DNA from: Gammaproteobacteria bacterium
GTDB taxonomy: Bacteria > Pseudomonadota > Gammaproteobacteria > VBWC01
Assembly: GCA_006218035.1 (NCBI GenBank)
Contig: VBWC01000003.1
Coordinates: forward strand, 243,251 to 307,250
Length of the DNA stretch: 64,000 bases
Direction: 5' to 3'
The position numbers were made by a program, and so were the translations under genes. Positions 45,548-54,412 of this stretch are shown piece by piece (position 1 is the first letter of the stretch; each line of letters opens with the position of its first letter). Under the pieces are notes generated by a model, which had not been told where the DNA came from, ran no database searches, and saw nothing but the letters and a program-made list of their open reading frames with translations.

Positions 45548-46564
45548 GTGCTGACGGCGCTTAGAAAAATACTCGGCATTGTTATTATTGCGGCCAGTTT
45601 TATAGTGGGCTGGTTGCTGATGGATATGCGCACGTTCATGATTACGCCGCTGAATATTCCCGACGCAGGCTACAATTATACTATCGCACCCAACACTACG
45701 CTCAAGCGTTTCGCCTATGACCTGGATGAAGCTGGAGTACTAACCCATCCCGGTTATCTGATATTGCTCGCACGCTGGAATGAATTGTCCGGCAGGATCA
45801 AGGCGGGGGAGTATCACTTTTCGCAAGGCATAACGCCGGAGCGCTTGCTGCAGCAGGTTATTGAAGGAAAGGTTGTCCAGCATTCACTGACAGTAGTCGA
45901 GGGTTGGACATTCCGGCAGCTGATGGATGCGATCCGCAAGGACGAAAAACTGATCCAGACGTTGCACGCACTCGACGATGCCAGCATCATGGCGCGGCTG
46001 GGTTTGCCGGAGCGGCATCCGGAAGGACTCTTCTATCCGGACACGTATTACTTCTTACGGGATACCACCGATCTCGAGTTCCTCGAAAGGGCCTATCGCA
46101 CGATGGAGCGACGCCTGATGGCGGAATGGGAGAGCCGTGCCGAAGATTTACCGCTACAAACGCCGTACGAGGCATTGATCCTGGCATCCATCATCGAGCG
46201 GGAAACAGCGCTGCCGCAGGAGCGTACACAAATCGCCGGTGTTTTTATCAGGCGCTTGAAACGCGGCATGCCCCTGCAGACCGATCCCACAGTTATTTAT
46301 GGCCTAGGCGAGGCTTTCGACGGCAATTTACGCCGTCGGGATCTTGTGGCAGAGTCGCCATACAATACATACCGGATCAAGGGTCTTCCGCCGACACCGA
46401 TCGCATTACCGCATGGTGATTCTATCCACGCCGCCTTGCACCCGACAGATGGGGACGCCATATTTTTTGTCAGCCGAGGTGACGGCAGCCATGAGTTCTC
46501 GGCGACGCTGGTCGGGCACAACGATGCAGTGAGAAAATTTCAGCTAAACAAAAATGCCCCGTGA
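45548..46564 (+). CDS. mltG: Endolytic murein transglycosylase
   Basis: Inner-membrane lytic transglycosylase that cuts nascent peptidoglycan and sets glycan chain length. The frame is open back into pabC, but homologues start just before the membrane helix, and the GTG at 45548 gives 338 residues, close to the 340 of E. coli MltG. After the helix (ILGIVIIAASFIVGWLLM) come a LysM-like region and the YceG domain with PEGLFYPDTYYF and the catalytic Glu in ILASIIERETALP. TDPTVIYGLG and ESPYNTYRIKGLPPTPI are also typical. Confidence 0.94.
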   Translation: MLTALRKILGIVIIAASFIVGWLLMDMRTFMITPLNIPDAGYNYTIAPNTTLKRFAYDLDEAGVLTHPGYLILLARWNELSGRIKAGEYHFSQGITPERLLQQVIEGKVVQHSLTVVEGWTFRQLMDAIRKDEKLIQTLHALDDASIMARLGLPERHPEGLFYPDTYYFLRDTTDLEFLERAYRTMERRLMAEWESRAEDLPLQTPYEALILASIIERETALPQERTQIAGVFIRRLKRGMPLQTDPTVIYGLGEAFDGNLRRRDLVAESPYNTYRIKGLPPTPIALPHGDSIHAALHPTDGDAIFFVSRGDGSHEFSATLVGHNDAVRKFQLNKNAP

Positions 46565-46589
46565 CGAACCTGTTAAGAGATAGACCGAG

Positions 46590-47243
46590 ATGAGCGCGGC
46601 AACCCGAGGTCGGTTCATTACCCTGGAGGGTATCGAAGGGGTAGGCAAGAGCACGAATCTCGAATATGTTCGAGACTTCCTGGCCGCCGCCGGTAAGAAG
46701 ATTGTACAGACGCGTGAGCCGGGGGGGACGCCTGTCGGCGAGCAGGTGCGCGGGCTTCTGCTCAGTAACAGGAACCTTGGCATGGCCGACGATACCGAGC
46801 TACTGCTGATGTTCGCAGCAAGGGCCGAGCATGTTTCGAAGGTGATACGACCGGCGCTCGACAACGGACTATGGGTAGTAAGCGATCGGTTTACGGACGC
46901 CACCTACGCTTATCAGGGCGGTGGCCGCGGGATTCCGAATCACCACATTGCCGTGCTCGAAGAATGGGTTCTGGGAAGCTTACGGCCGGACATGACAATA
47001 TTACTTGATGCACCTGTGGAGACAGGCCTTGTGCGTGCCGGAAAACGTGGAACGCTTGATCGTTTCGAAAATGAGGCGCGTGGATTTTTTGAGCGTGTCC
47101 GCCAGGAATATCTCCAGCAGGCCACGCGGCATAGTGACCGTTTCAGAGTCATAGATGCGGCCCAGCCGTTGGCACGGGTACAACAGCACATCGCTGTGGT
47201 GCTGAACGACTTCTTGTTGGAAGCGGGTGGAGATCGGCATTGA
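46590..47243 (+). CDS. tmk: Thymidylate kinase
   Basis: Phosphorylates dTMP to dTDP. The 217 residues have the P-loop EGIEGVGKSTN, the DR(Y/W/F)-type motif TREPGGTPVGEQVR and SDRFTDATYAYQGGGRGI, and a LID-like segment near 145-160 (RAGKRGTLDRFE). It overlaps holB by 4 bases, the usual arrangement. Confidence 0.95.
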   Translation: MSAATRGRFITLEGIEGVGKSTNLEYVRDFLAAAGKKIVQTREPGGTPVGEQVRGLLLSNRNLGMADDTELLLMFAARAEHVSKVIRPALDNGLWVVSDRFTDATYAYQGGGRGIPNHHIAVLEEWVLGSLRPDMTILLDAPVETGLVRAGKRGTLDRFENEARGFFERVRQEYLQQATRHSDRFRVIDAAQPLARVQQHIAVVLNDFLLEAGGDRH

Positions 47244-48217
47244 GCGTATCGCTACCCTGGCATGAGGCGCAATCTCAAGTGCTGTTAACGCGGTTGCGGG
47301 AGAACAGATTTCCGCATGCGCTGCTGCTGACCGGTCGTCCAGGGCTCGGCAAGCACGTTTTCTCCGGAAAGCTCGCTGAGGTCCTGTTGTGCCTGGAACG
47401 ACACGCAGACGGATCCGCGTGCGGTAAGTGTCGCGGCTGCCAGCTATACCGCGCGCGCACGCACCCTGATTTGCACGAAGTTAACGTGCTGGAAGACAAA
47501 AAGTTTATCGGTGTAGACCAGATCCGCGCGATAAGTGATTACCTGTCACTGAAATCGCAGTTTGGCGGTTACAAGATCGTCATCATTTCGCCAGCGGACA
47601 AAATGAATATCAATGCCGCCAATAGCCTGCTGAAGACGCTGGAAGAGCCGCCGATGTGGTCGCTGTTGATACTGGTGACTGCGCATCCGGCGTCATTGCC
47701 ACCGACGATACGCAGCCGCTGCCAGCAGCTGTCCTTTGTCACCCCGCCGAAAGAGGTTGCCCGGGCGTGGCTCAAAGAGCAGGGGCGTAACGGGGATGAT
47801 CTGGATCTGGCACTTGGCCTCAGCGGTGGAGCCCCGCTGGCGGCACTTGCGGTTGCCACAGGTGACTGGCTGGAGCGTCGCCAGCAGATTTTCGAAGGAT
47901 TTGAAAAAGTCTTGTTAAACAAGGCCGACCCGATAACAACTGCGGCGGAATGGTTAAAGTTTGATGCCAGGGCCACGATATACTGGCTGTACAGTTGGAT
48001 AACGGACATGATCCGGTTAAGAACAGGGAATGATTCGGAACGTATTATTAACGGGGACATTGGCAGTCGGCTTCAGCAATTGTCGGGCGTCCTTACGCCG
48101 CAGTCCTGGTTCAAGTGCCTGGACGAGGCGAGCGATGCGTGGCGGTACGCGGAAAGTCAGGTCAATACCCCGTTACTGTTTGAAAATCTTTTGGTCGCCT
48201 GGGCCAATAGAAAATAG
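47240..48217 (+). CDS. holB: DNA polymerase III subunit delta'
   Basis: Clamp-loader subunit of the replicative polymerase. A TTG start within the tmk stop gives 325 residues. It shows the non-functional P-loop-like LTGRPGLGKHVFSGKLA, the zinc-binding cysteines (ACGKCRGC with an upstream Cys), the sensor-type VIISPADKMNINAANSLLKTLEEPP and TIRSRCQQLSF. The tail is the usual all-helical collar region. Confidence 0.94.
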   Translation: MSVSLPWHEAQSQVLLTRLRENRFPHALLLTGRPGLGKHVFSGKLAEVLLCLERHADGSACGKCRGCQLYRARTHPDLHEVNVLEDKKFIGVDQIRAISDYLSLKSQFGGYKIVIISPADKMNINAANSLLKTLEEPPMWSLLILVTAHPASLPPTIRSRCQQLSFVTPPKEVARAWLKEQGRNGDDLDLALGLSGGAPLAALAVATGDWLERRQQIFEGFEKVLLNKADPITTAAEWLKFDARATIYWLYSWITDMIRLRTGNDSERIINGDIGSRLQQLSGVLTPQSWFKCLDEASDAWRYAESQVNTPLLFENLLVAWANRK

Positions 48218-48248
48218 GATGTAATCAGGGAAGGTAGTCGACGGAATT

Positions 48249-48623
48249 ATGTCAGACCAGGAACAGAAACCCGCCGTGCCGGCGCCCCAGCGCCAACGCA
48301 TTCTATCGCTGACCATCAAGGACAAGAGCGCGCTGTATGCCGCCTACATGCCGTTTCTTGATGGTGGTGGACTGTTTATTCCGACCACCGATAAATACAA
48401 GATAGGTGACGAAGTATTCCTGCTGCTGTCCCTGATTGATGAGCCGGAGAAACTCCCGGTAATTGGTCACGTGATCTGGATTACGCCGAAAGGCGCGCAG
48501 GGCAATCGCGCCGCCGGGATCGGTATTCAGTTCAGCAAGCATGAGGACTCGCAGGTAGTCAAGCTGCTTGAAACCCACCTCGCCGGTGCATTGCAGTCGG
48601 ATCGCGCTACTCATACGATGTAG
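48249..48623 (+). CDS. PilZ-domain protein
   Basis: Small cytoplasmic protein of the PilZ family found next to holB; the Pseudomonas homologue PilZ is needed for type IV pilus assembly. The 124 residues include LYAAYMPFLDGGGLFIPTTDKYKIGD and PVIGHVIWITPKGAQGNRAAGIGIQF. The RxxxR motif needed for cyclic-di-GMP binding is not seen, as in the pilus-type PilZ, so it is unlikely to bind the nucleotide. Lies 31 bases after holB. Confidence 0.92.
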   Translation: MSDQEQKPAVPAPQRQRILSLTIKDKSALYAAYMPFLDGGGLFIPTTDKYKIGDEVFLLLSLIDEPEKLPVIGHVIWITPKGAQGNRAAGIGIQFSKHEDSQVVKLLETHLAGALQSDRATHTM

Positions 48624-48696
48624 CATCGGGGTTGCGCGCGTGTGTGCGATTGCCTAATATTCACGCCTGCCTCAAGAAAGCCGCATTTGGACTATT

Positions 48697-49482
48697 ATGT
48701 CGTTCGCGCTGGTCGATACTCACTGCCACCTCGATATGCTCGATCTAGACGCCATTGGAGGCGATCTCGATAGCGTCATCCGGAACGCGAAGGAAAACGG
48801 CGTAACCCGTTTCCTGACGGTCTCCATAAGCCTCGAAAATATCCCGGCGGTTATTGCGATAGCCCGTCGCTATGAGACCGTTTACGCGTCTGCAGGCGTT
48901 CACCCGAACGAGCGCAATGGCCGCGAACCAGACGTGGATGATTTAATTAAATTCGGAGATGACAGTAACGTCATCGCAATCGGCGAAACCGGGCTGGATT
49001 ATTATCGCAGTACCGGTGACCTGGAATGGCAACGTGAGCGCTTTCGACGCCATATTTTCGCGGCGAAATATTTATCCAAACCGTTGATCGTCCACAGTCG
49101 GGATGCGCGCGAGGATACCCTGCGAATCCTGGCCGAGGAAAACGCAGCGCAGGCTGGTGGCGTCATGCATTGCTATGTCGAGGATCTGGCGACTGCACAG
49201 CGATGCATCGAAATGAATTTCTATATTTCGTTCTCGGGGATTGTGACGTTCAAGAATACGATACAGTTACAACAGGTGGCACGGGAGATTCCGCTGGGCC
49301 GCATGTTGCTGGAAACTGACTCGCCGTATCTCGCGCCGGTACCGTTTCGGGGTAAGACAAATCAGCCAGCGTACATACGCCATGTGGCGGCGCGAATCGC
49401 GGAACTGCGAGGCATCAGCGTCGAAGAAGTTGCAGAAGTTACCACACAGAATTTCGTTGATGCCTTTGGAGTTGCAGCCTAG
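48697..49482 (+). CDS. tatD: TatD-family metal-dependent deoxyribonuclease
   Basis: Metal-dependent hydrolase of the TatD family (3'-5' exonuclease activity is known for relatives). The 261 residues start with DTHCHLDMLDLDAIGG (metal-binding His-x-His), followed by GVHPNE, IGETGLDYY, LIVHSRDAREDTLRIL, HCYVEDLATA and LLETDSPYLAP. It is the last gene of the fab-holB run and shares the CTAG at its stop with the convergent gene. Confidence 0.92.
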   Translation: MSFALVDTHCHLDMLDLDAIGGDLDSVIRNAKENGVTRFLTVSISLENIPAVIAIARRYETVYASAGVHPNERNGREPDVDDLIKFGDDSNVIAIGETGLDYYRSTGDLEWQRERFRRHIFAAKYLSKPLIVHSRDAREDTLRILAEENAAQAGGVMHCYVEDLATAQRCIEMNFYISFSGIVTFKNTIQLQQVAREIPLGRMLLETDSPYLAPVPFRGKTNQPAYIRHVAARIAELRGISVEEVAEVTTQNFVDAFGVAA

Positions 49483-50606
49483 CGAGGCGCCAGTTCAAAC
49501 AACACCTCTAACGCCTTTTCGAGCTGTTCGTTTTGAGTATAAAAATGCGGCGAAAAACGGATCCCTCCCGCCCGAACCGCACAGAAAATCTGCCGTTCCT
49601 TAAGCACCCTGGCCAGTTGCTCTGAATTCTCGTGACGGTGTCGACAGTTGACGATACCGGCATAACGACCAACCTGTGTGGGAGTCAACAATTTAAAGCG
49701 TGCATCGGCGGAAAGTCGCGCGATCAGCAGGGAAGATTTCTCCAATACCAGCTTTTCGACCTGATTCATCCCAATCTCCAGCAGCAGCGACAGGCTCGCG
49801 CTTAGAGCGTGGATGCCAAGCATATTCGGGCTGCCGCATTCAAAACGTCTTGCAGAACGTGCAGGCTCCCATTGCATGGCGTCATAATTGCCCACCGCCT
49901 CGACCATGTGCCAGCCGAATTGCTGAACCTTCAATCGCTCGCGTAGTTCCGCTCGGCAGTAAAACAACGCGACTCCTTCCGGGCCAAGCATCCATTTGTG
50001 GCCATCGGCTACAACGAAATCGGCGTGATATTTCTGGGCATCAAACGTGACGGCGCCGATACTTTGAATGGCGTCTATGCAGAAGAATATGTTGCGCGCA
50101 CGGCAGAATTCGCCAAGGGCCTGTAGGTCGACACGTAACCCGCTGGCGTATTGAACAGAACTGATCGCGATCAGGCGTGTACGTCTGTCCGTCAGTGCCG
50201 CAACCGCATCCTCCGGTATGCTGGTGCTGTCGAGGTCAGCCAGACGTGTTTCGACGCCACGGGTACGGAGCGATTCCCAGACGATGCGATTCGATGGAAA
50301 TTCCTGTCGCGTAGTGACGATATTATCGCCCGCATTCCATTCGATGCCGTACGCGACGGTTGACAGCGCTTCCGAGGTGTTCTTCATTAAGGCGATATCC
50401 GCGATCGACGGCGCGTTGATCATCTGTCTGAGCTGTTCGCGAAGTACTGTTTCAGTGTGTATCCAGGCCTCGTAGTCGATAGGGCCGGCGCTTACGTTTT
50501 CAAATGCAAAATCGCACACTGCATTGCCGGTTCGCCTTGGCCATGGGCCAACTCCCGCATGATTGAGATATATCAGCCCCGCATTCTGCGGAAACTCGCT
50601 TTCCAT
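49479..50606 (-). CDS. Class V aminotransferase (PLP-dependent, cysteine desulfurase-like fold)
   Basis: Fold-type I PLP enzyme of the class V group. The ATG at 50606, with AGGAA about 11 bases upstream, starts at the conserved AGLIYLNHAGVGPWP; the frame is open 45 residues further but those look atypical. The 375 residues contain LMKNTSEALSTVAYGIEW, the CIDAIQSIGAV Asp region and the PLP Lys in VVADGHKWMLGPEGVALFYC, then RFECGSPNMLG. No active-site Cys loop typical of desulfurases is seen. It could be an isopenicillin N epimerase-like or kynureninase-like enzyme; the substrate is unknown. Confidence 0.85.
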   Translation of the reverse strand: MESEFPQNAGLIYLNHAGVGPWPRRTGNAVCDFAFENVSAGPIDYEAWIHTETVLREQLRQMINAPSIADIALMKNTSEALSTVAYGIEWNAGDNIVTTRQEFPSNRIVWESLRTRGVETRLADLDSTSIPEDAVAALTDRRTRLIAISSVQYASGLRVDLQALGEFCRARNIFFCIDAIQSIGAVTFDAQKYHADFVVADGHKWMLGPEGVALFYCRAELRERLKVQQFGWHMVEAVGNYDAMQWEPARSARRFECGSPNMLGIHALSASLSLLLEIGMNQVEKLVLEKSSLLIARLSADARFKLLTPTQVGRYAGIVNCRHRHENSEQLARVLKERQIFCAVRAGGIRFSPHFYTQNEQLEKALEVLFELAPR

Positions 50607-50686
50607 TGAAGAATTTCCTGACAGGCTCACGTCTGGCACCAGGTTGAATATGAAACATTCGGGTCGTTGCCGCAATGACGAATGCC

Positions 50687-50708
50687 TGGCACCCGATTTA
50701 TGGTGCCA
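50687..50708. repeat. Inverted repeat TGGCACC-N8-GGTGCCA
   Basis: A perfect 7-bp inverted repeat with an 8-base centre lies 80 bases before the class V aminotransferase start, on the side of its promoter. A third GGCACC is nearby at about 50634-50639. It may be an operator or an RNA hairpin. Confidence 0.45.
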
Positions 50709-51076
50709 ATCGTGGCGTGGCACGGTTTGACAACATCCCAATGCGTTACAGCCCCGAATATTAAGATGTACATTCGGGTTACGCGCAGCCTGTTTTAGCC
50801 AGTATTGCTGAAATAGCTGGAATCGGTGCGATACGTGCGTCAGCTGGATCGGAGTGTGTGGCGTGCGGGTTAGTTGTAGCGCGCATCGACCTCACTGAGT
50901 GTGATTTCCTGGTGCCCGTGTCGCGAGCGACCGTAAGCCGCTTGTGGGTCCGAGGCAGTACGTCATTGTGGTGGATGGGGTAGCGTTAGGATTTTTCCAG
51001 AATTGGCGAATACGCCCGTGACGCGTCGAACAGGATAGGTCACACCGGAAGTAAATGTTATAAATAGGTTTTCTCT

Positions 51077-51095
51077 ACGATGGGCGCTCCATCGT
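51077..51095. repeat. Inverted repeat ACGATGG-N5-CCATCGT
   Basis: A perfect 7-bp inverted repeat with a 5-base centre in the gene-poor region, followed by a G-run and no T-run. It might be an operator or a leader hairpin for the downstream coiled-coil gene; nothing in the sequence decides. Confidence 0.4.
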
Positions 51096-51332
51096 GGGGG
51101 CGATTTTCTCGTAAGGATTCGCAAAAAAAAGGCCGTGTTAATAGGTATTTATGTCTCGACTTTCAGGTTTTTTGGTCGATATTCGTTAGGTTAGCCTGGG
51201 TAATGCGGGCGTCGTGGCGGCTAGCCATATTAATAATTTTAGTAAATATTCATCTGGATGTTTCTAATAATACGTAATTAATTGTGACAATCCGTGCTAG
51301 TAAAGCGGCGCAGGAACTCGTTTTACAGCGAC

Positions 51333-51339
51333 AGGGGAG
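51333..51339 (+). promoter_or_regulatory. Ribosome-binding site deciding the coiled-coil gene start
   Basis: AGGGGAG lies 8 bases before TTG 51348, while the longer frame's GTG at 51294 has no such site. This supports the internal TTG as the start. Confidence 0.5.
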
Positions 51340-51347
51340 CGATCGAG

Positions 51348-54323
51348 TTGGGCGGGCGAGACACTGACACCGTTATCAAAGGCCTTGAGGGCGAGATAGA
51401 GCGCCTCAGTGCCAAATTGCGTAAGTCATACGACACCCACGCGGAGACGGTTACAAAGTTCGAACACGATATCGAACTTTTCAAGCGCGAACTGAATTCC
51501 GCCTACCAACTTAGCGCGCACCTGACCGGTGAGAAGGCCCAGCTCGCGAGTGCCGCCAACGATACCCCGGACTACGCGAGGCAGGTTGAGGAACAGCTGC
51601 GGGTGCTAACCACGGAGCTGAAGAAGGCGAATGAGGAACGGCGTAATGCGGGAGAAAGAATCGCCGAACTTCAGGCGAGCCTTGAAGCCGCCGAGAGCGT
51701 CGCTACCAATTACTTCTCGTCGTTGAATCAGGTTGAAAGGGAGTATACGAGCGCCAAAGAAGATATCCTGCGTTTGAGTATCCAATTAGACGGGGTAAGT
51801 ACGACGCAGAACGGAACCGTTGCTTCAGCATCGCGTAACAAGGTTGCTGGCGATCATTTGAGTGTAATAGTTGATCGTGGTGTTGATGAGGGAGATCTTC
51901 AAAAACGTGTTATTGACGCCGAACAGCTTGCGAAGGAATATGAATCCCGTATAAGAAGGCGTGACGAGCAGTATGCCGCTTCGGAGACGCAGGTTGCCTG
52001 CCTGACAAAAGAGTTGGCAAACGTCAAGAAAAATATCAATCAAAGCATTTCTATCCAGAAAAATACGGCAAGAGAAAACTCTCCGCAAACCTCCCATACG
52101 GAAGAGCTGAGCGAGCTGCGTTCACGTATCGAAGCGGCGGAATACATTCTGGCTGATTATCAAGCAAAGCTTAAGCAAGCGGAGATTGACCGGGACGAGG
52201 CGCTGCGTGATCTAAAGCGAGTGACGGCAGAACTGGATGGACGAAGGTACAGTGGAGACGCCGGTATTGGCAGGCCGGAGCGTGACGCGAGTGAATCAAA
52301 AGTTAGCGTTCTGGAGCAGAAACTTGCGCAGGCGACGCGGCAACAAACGGATCAACAAAGTGAAGAAAAGCGTATCCGGTCCAGATTAAAGTCGGCAGAA
52401 ACGCTGGCGTCCAACTATATGTTGCAGGCGAAAAACGCTGGGGCTGAACAGGCGAATTTGCTTAGGGAAATTGAGCGCTTGAAAGGCCTGTTACTAGCAT
52501 CGAATGCAGTGCAAAGCAGTCTTGAGACGATTACCGACGAGGAGTATGAGACCAGGTTGAATGACCTCGAGGCGGCAAGGGTGCGTGCTGAGCAGGAAAC
52601 CCGCAAAGTCCAGCAACAGTTGGCTATTGCCAATGACCTGTATGAAACCCTGAAGAAGGACAGCGAAGCGCTTGAGACGACTCGCGCTGCGAACATGTCC
52701 GAGCACGAGCTCGACTCGGAGCGATTGGCCGCACTGGAAAATCGGGTGTCCGCGCTGCAACTGGAGCGTGAAGAGTACGAACGACAGTTAACGTCGGACA
52801 GGACGGCGCTGGATCACGCTAAAAAAGCGCGCGATACCGCCGAAGCGCGCGCGGAGGACAGCTCGACCAAGAGTGCCGTCCTTGAGCAAGATTACCAGTC
52901 CGCACGAGGTCAGATACTGAAACTGTCCGGCGAGCTGGAAGCTGAGCAGGCGCGGCTGCACGATATTACCAAGGACTGTGAGATATACGCCATTCGGCAC
53001 AAGGAATTGTCGGATTTGCTACGCGAGCATGAGCAGCGGCTGGCGGAAGCAACTGAAAAGACGAGTGCGGCCGAGCTTAGCGCACGGCAAGCCGATGCAG
53101 AACGGCAGACGGCAGAGAAAGAGATTGAAGTACTACAAATCAGAATCGCCGAACTCGAGCACTACGCCTCGTCGGCTGAAAACAACTCAACCCTGGTTGC
53201 GGAGCTCGATCTGGCAAAGCAAAATCTCGACGCACAAAGAAAGGTCGCGCGAGATGCGGAGACTCGAATAGCAGCGTTAGCCGAGGCTGCGAAGATTGCC
53301 GAGAATAAAATCGAGGAATATCGTGTTCAAAGGGATAGCGCGCGTGGAACATCTGAGATGCTCTCGGCCAAGGTGGTCGAAGCGGAAGAGAGAAATCGGA
53401 TAGCGATGGCTGATTCCGGTGTCATGAAAGACCAATGGAGTCAGCTCGACAAGAGTCAGCGCGGCACACAGGAAAAGTTGGGCGACCTGGTCCAGCAGCT
53501 TGCTGAAAAAGATAAGCAGGTAGAAAAGACCATTCGCGACCAGGCCACCCTGGAAAAGGAACGCGGTCGATTGGCGAAGAAATTAAAGCAGTATGAGGAG
53601 CAACTGACCAGCGGGAAGCATGATGCCGCTGAAAAAATGAAAATGATCGAGGCATCCCGTCGGGATCAGCAGGAGACACGGGAACGGGCGACGCGTCTGG
53701 AAATGGAAATCGTTACCCTAAAACAGGACTCGACCAGGGTGCATGGCAATGTGGCAGTATCGGAACAACGGAGCGTGCTTCTCGAACAAGCCAACGAGAA
53801 ACTGGCCGGCGAGCTGAAAACGTTCCGGGATGAACGCGACAAGCTGCTGGCGAATATTTCGATAGAACGCGAAAAAGTGCGACAACAGTTGTCTTTGGAG
53901 CAGAACCTTAACAACCAATTGAAGATGGATAATCAACTTCTCGGCGGAAAAATTAGTAGCCTGATGGAACAAGTGGCACGAGGCAGGGCTCAACGAGATG
54001 TTGGCGGTGAGTCATCGCGTCCCCGCCATTTCAGGTTACGGCTGGTCGAGCGGCCAATGGCACCGGGAACCAGTTCAGTTACGAAGGGCTGGCGCAGGGT
54101 ATCAGGAAGTGATTGGGGTGGAATTGATGTGACTGGAGCTCCGGCGGACAAGGAAGAACCGGCGATATCCACCGGTGTTCGCCAGGAAATGGTGAAAACG
54201 ATACCGGTGCAGGGAATTGACGATCTGATTATGGCCCTTACCTCGATCGTAGCCAAGACGACGTCGAGCGTTAGGCGGGATCTGCGTATGGTTAGCCGGT
54301 TTATACTACAAGTCTTTCGTTAG
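51348..54323 (+). CDS. Large coiled-coil protein of unknown function
   Basis: A 991-residue protein that I cannot assign to a named family. I use TTG 51348 because of its ribosome-binding site; a GTG at 51294 would add 18 basic residues. No signal peptide or transmembrane segment is visible, so it is probably cytoplasmic. Residues 10-880 are nearly all charged heptad-type helix (ERLSAKLRKSY, KREIL-type patterns), broken by short linkers near 155-175 and 300-325. A quasi-repeat with AExLAxxY recurs four times in the first 360 residues. From about 885 a Gly/Pro/Arg-rich stretch (RPRHFRLRLVERP) and a final helix (DDLIMALTSIVAKTT, then SRFILQVFR) form a separate tail. It could be a filament or scaffold protein. 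It converges on tamB but shares no operon with it. Confidence 0.7.
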   Translation: MGGRDTDTVIKGLEGEIERLSAKLRKSYDTHAETVTKFEHDIELFKRELNSAYQLSAHLTGEKAQLASAANDTPDYARQVEEQLRVLTTELKKANEERRNAGERIAELQASLEAAESVATNYFSSLNQVEREYTSAKEDILRLSIQLDGVSTTQNGTVASASRNKVAGDHLSVIVDRGVDEGDLQKRVIDAEQLAKEYESRIRRRDEQYAASETQVACLTKELANVKKNINQSISIQKNTARENSPQTSHTEELSELRSRIEAAEYILADYQAKLKQAEIDRDEALRDLKRVTAELDGRRYSGDAGIGRPERDASESKVSVLEQKLAQATRQQTDQQSEEKRIRSRLKSAETLASNYMLQAKNAGAEQANLLREIERLKGLLLASNAVQSSLETITDEEYETRLNDLEAARVRAEQETRKVQQQLAIANDLYETLKKDSEALETTRAANMSEHELDSERLAALENRVSALQLEREEYERQLTSDRTALDHAKKARDTAEARAEDSSTKSAVLEQDYQSARGQILKLSGELEAEQARLHDITKDCEIYAIRHKELSDLLREHEQRLAEATEKTSAAELSARQADAERQTAEKEIEVLQIRIAELEHYASSAENNSTLVAELDLAKQNLDAQRKVARDAETRIAALAEAAKIAENKIEEYRVQRDSARGTSEMLSAKVVEAEERNRIAMADSGVMKDQWSQLDKSQRGTQEKLGDLVQQLAEKDKQVEKTIRDQATLEKERGRLAKKLKQYEEQLTSGKHDAAEKMKMIEASRRDQQETRERATRLEMEIVTLKQDSTRVHGNVAVSEQRSVLLEQANEKLAGELKTFRDERDKLLANISIEREKVRQQLSLEQNLNNQLKMDNQLLGGKISSLMEQVARGRAQRDVGGESSRPRHFRLRLVERPMAPGTSSVTKGWRRVSGSDWGGIDVTGAPADKEEPAISTGVRQEMVKTIPVQGIDDLIMALTSIVAKTTSSVRRDLRMVSRFILQVFR

Positions 54324-54412
54324 TCTTCCAATAACGCGCTGAAATCGACCGGTGCAGGATTGGCGCCATCCTGGTTGCTCGGGTCGCGACAAGACATCGG
54401 ATAGAATGACGG

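Larger units (their letters stand above)
50607..51347. other. Gene-poor region upstream of the coiled-coil gene
   Basis: This 741-base stretch has no gene I can support. It contains two perfect inverted repeats (50687-50708 and 51077-51095), three nearby copies of GGCACC/GGTGCC near 50634-50707, and an A+T-rich end (about 51225-51285) before the coiled-coil gene. A 65-residue open frame at 51080-51277 has a hydrophobic half but no ribosome-binding site. No tRNA-like or terminator-like fold with a U-run was found. The promoter for the coiled-coil gene should be here, but no hexamer pair is convincing. Confidence 0.45.

Noticed and set aside
50715-50735. A sigma54-like element (TGGCAC followed by TTTGACA)
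   Set aside because: The conserved GC of the -12 element is absent and no gene starts at a suitable distance on that strand.
51080-51277. A 65-residue frame with a hydrophobic second half in the gene-poor region
   Set aside because: There is no ribosome-binding site, its start falls inside an inverted repeat, and the composition is not like neighbouring genes. It was not called as a gene.
53430-53990. Similarity of the coiled-coil protein to SMC, RecN or Rad50
   Set aside because: General Glu/Lys/Gln heptads produce this resemblance. No Walker A, Walker B, hinge domain or ABC signature was found at either end.
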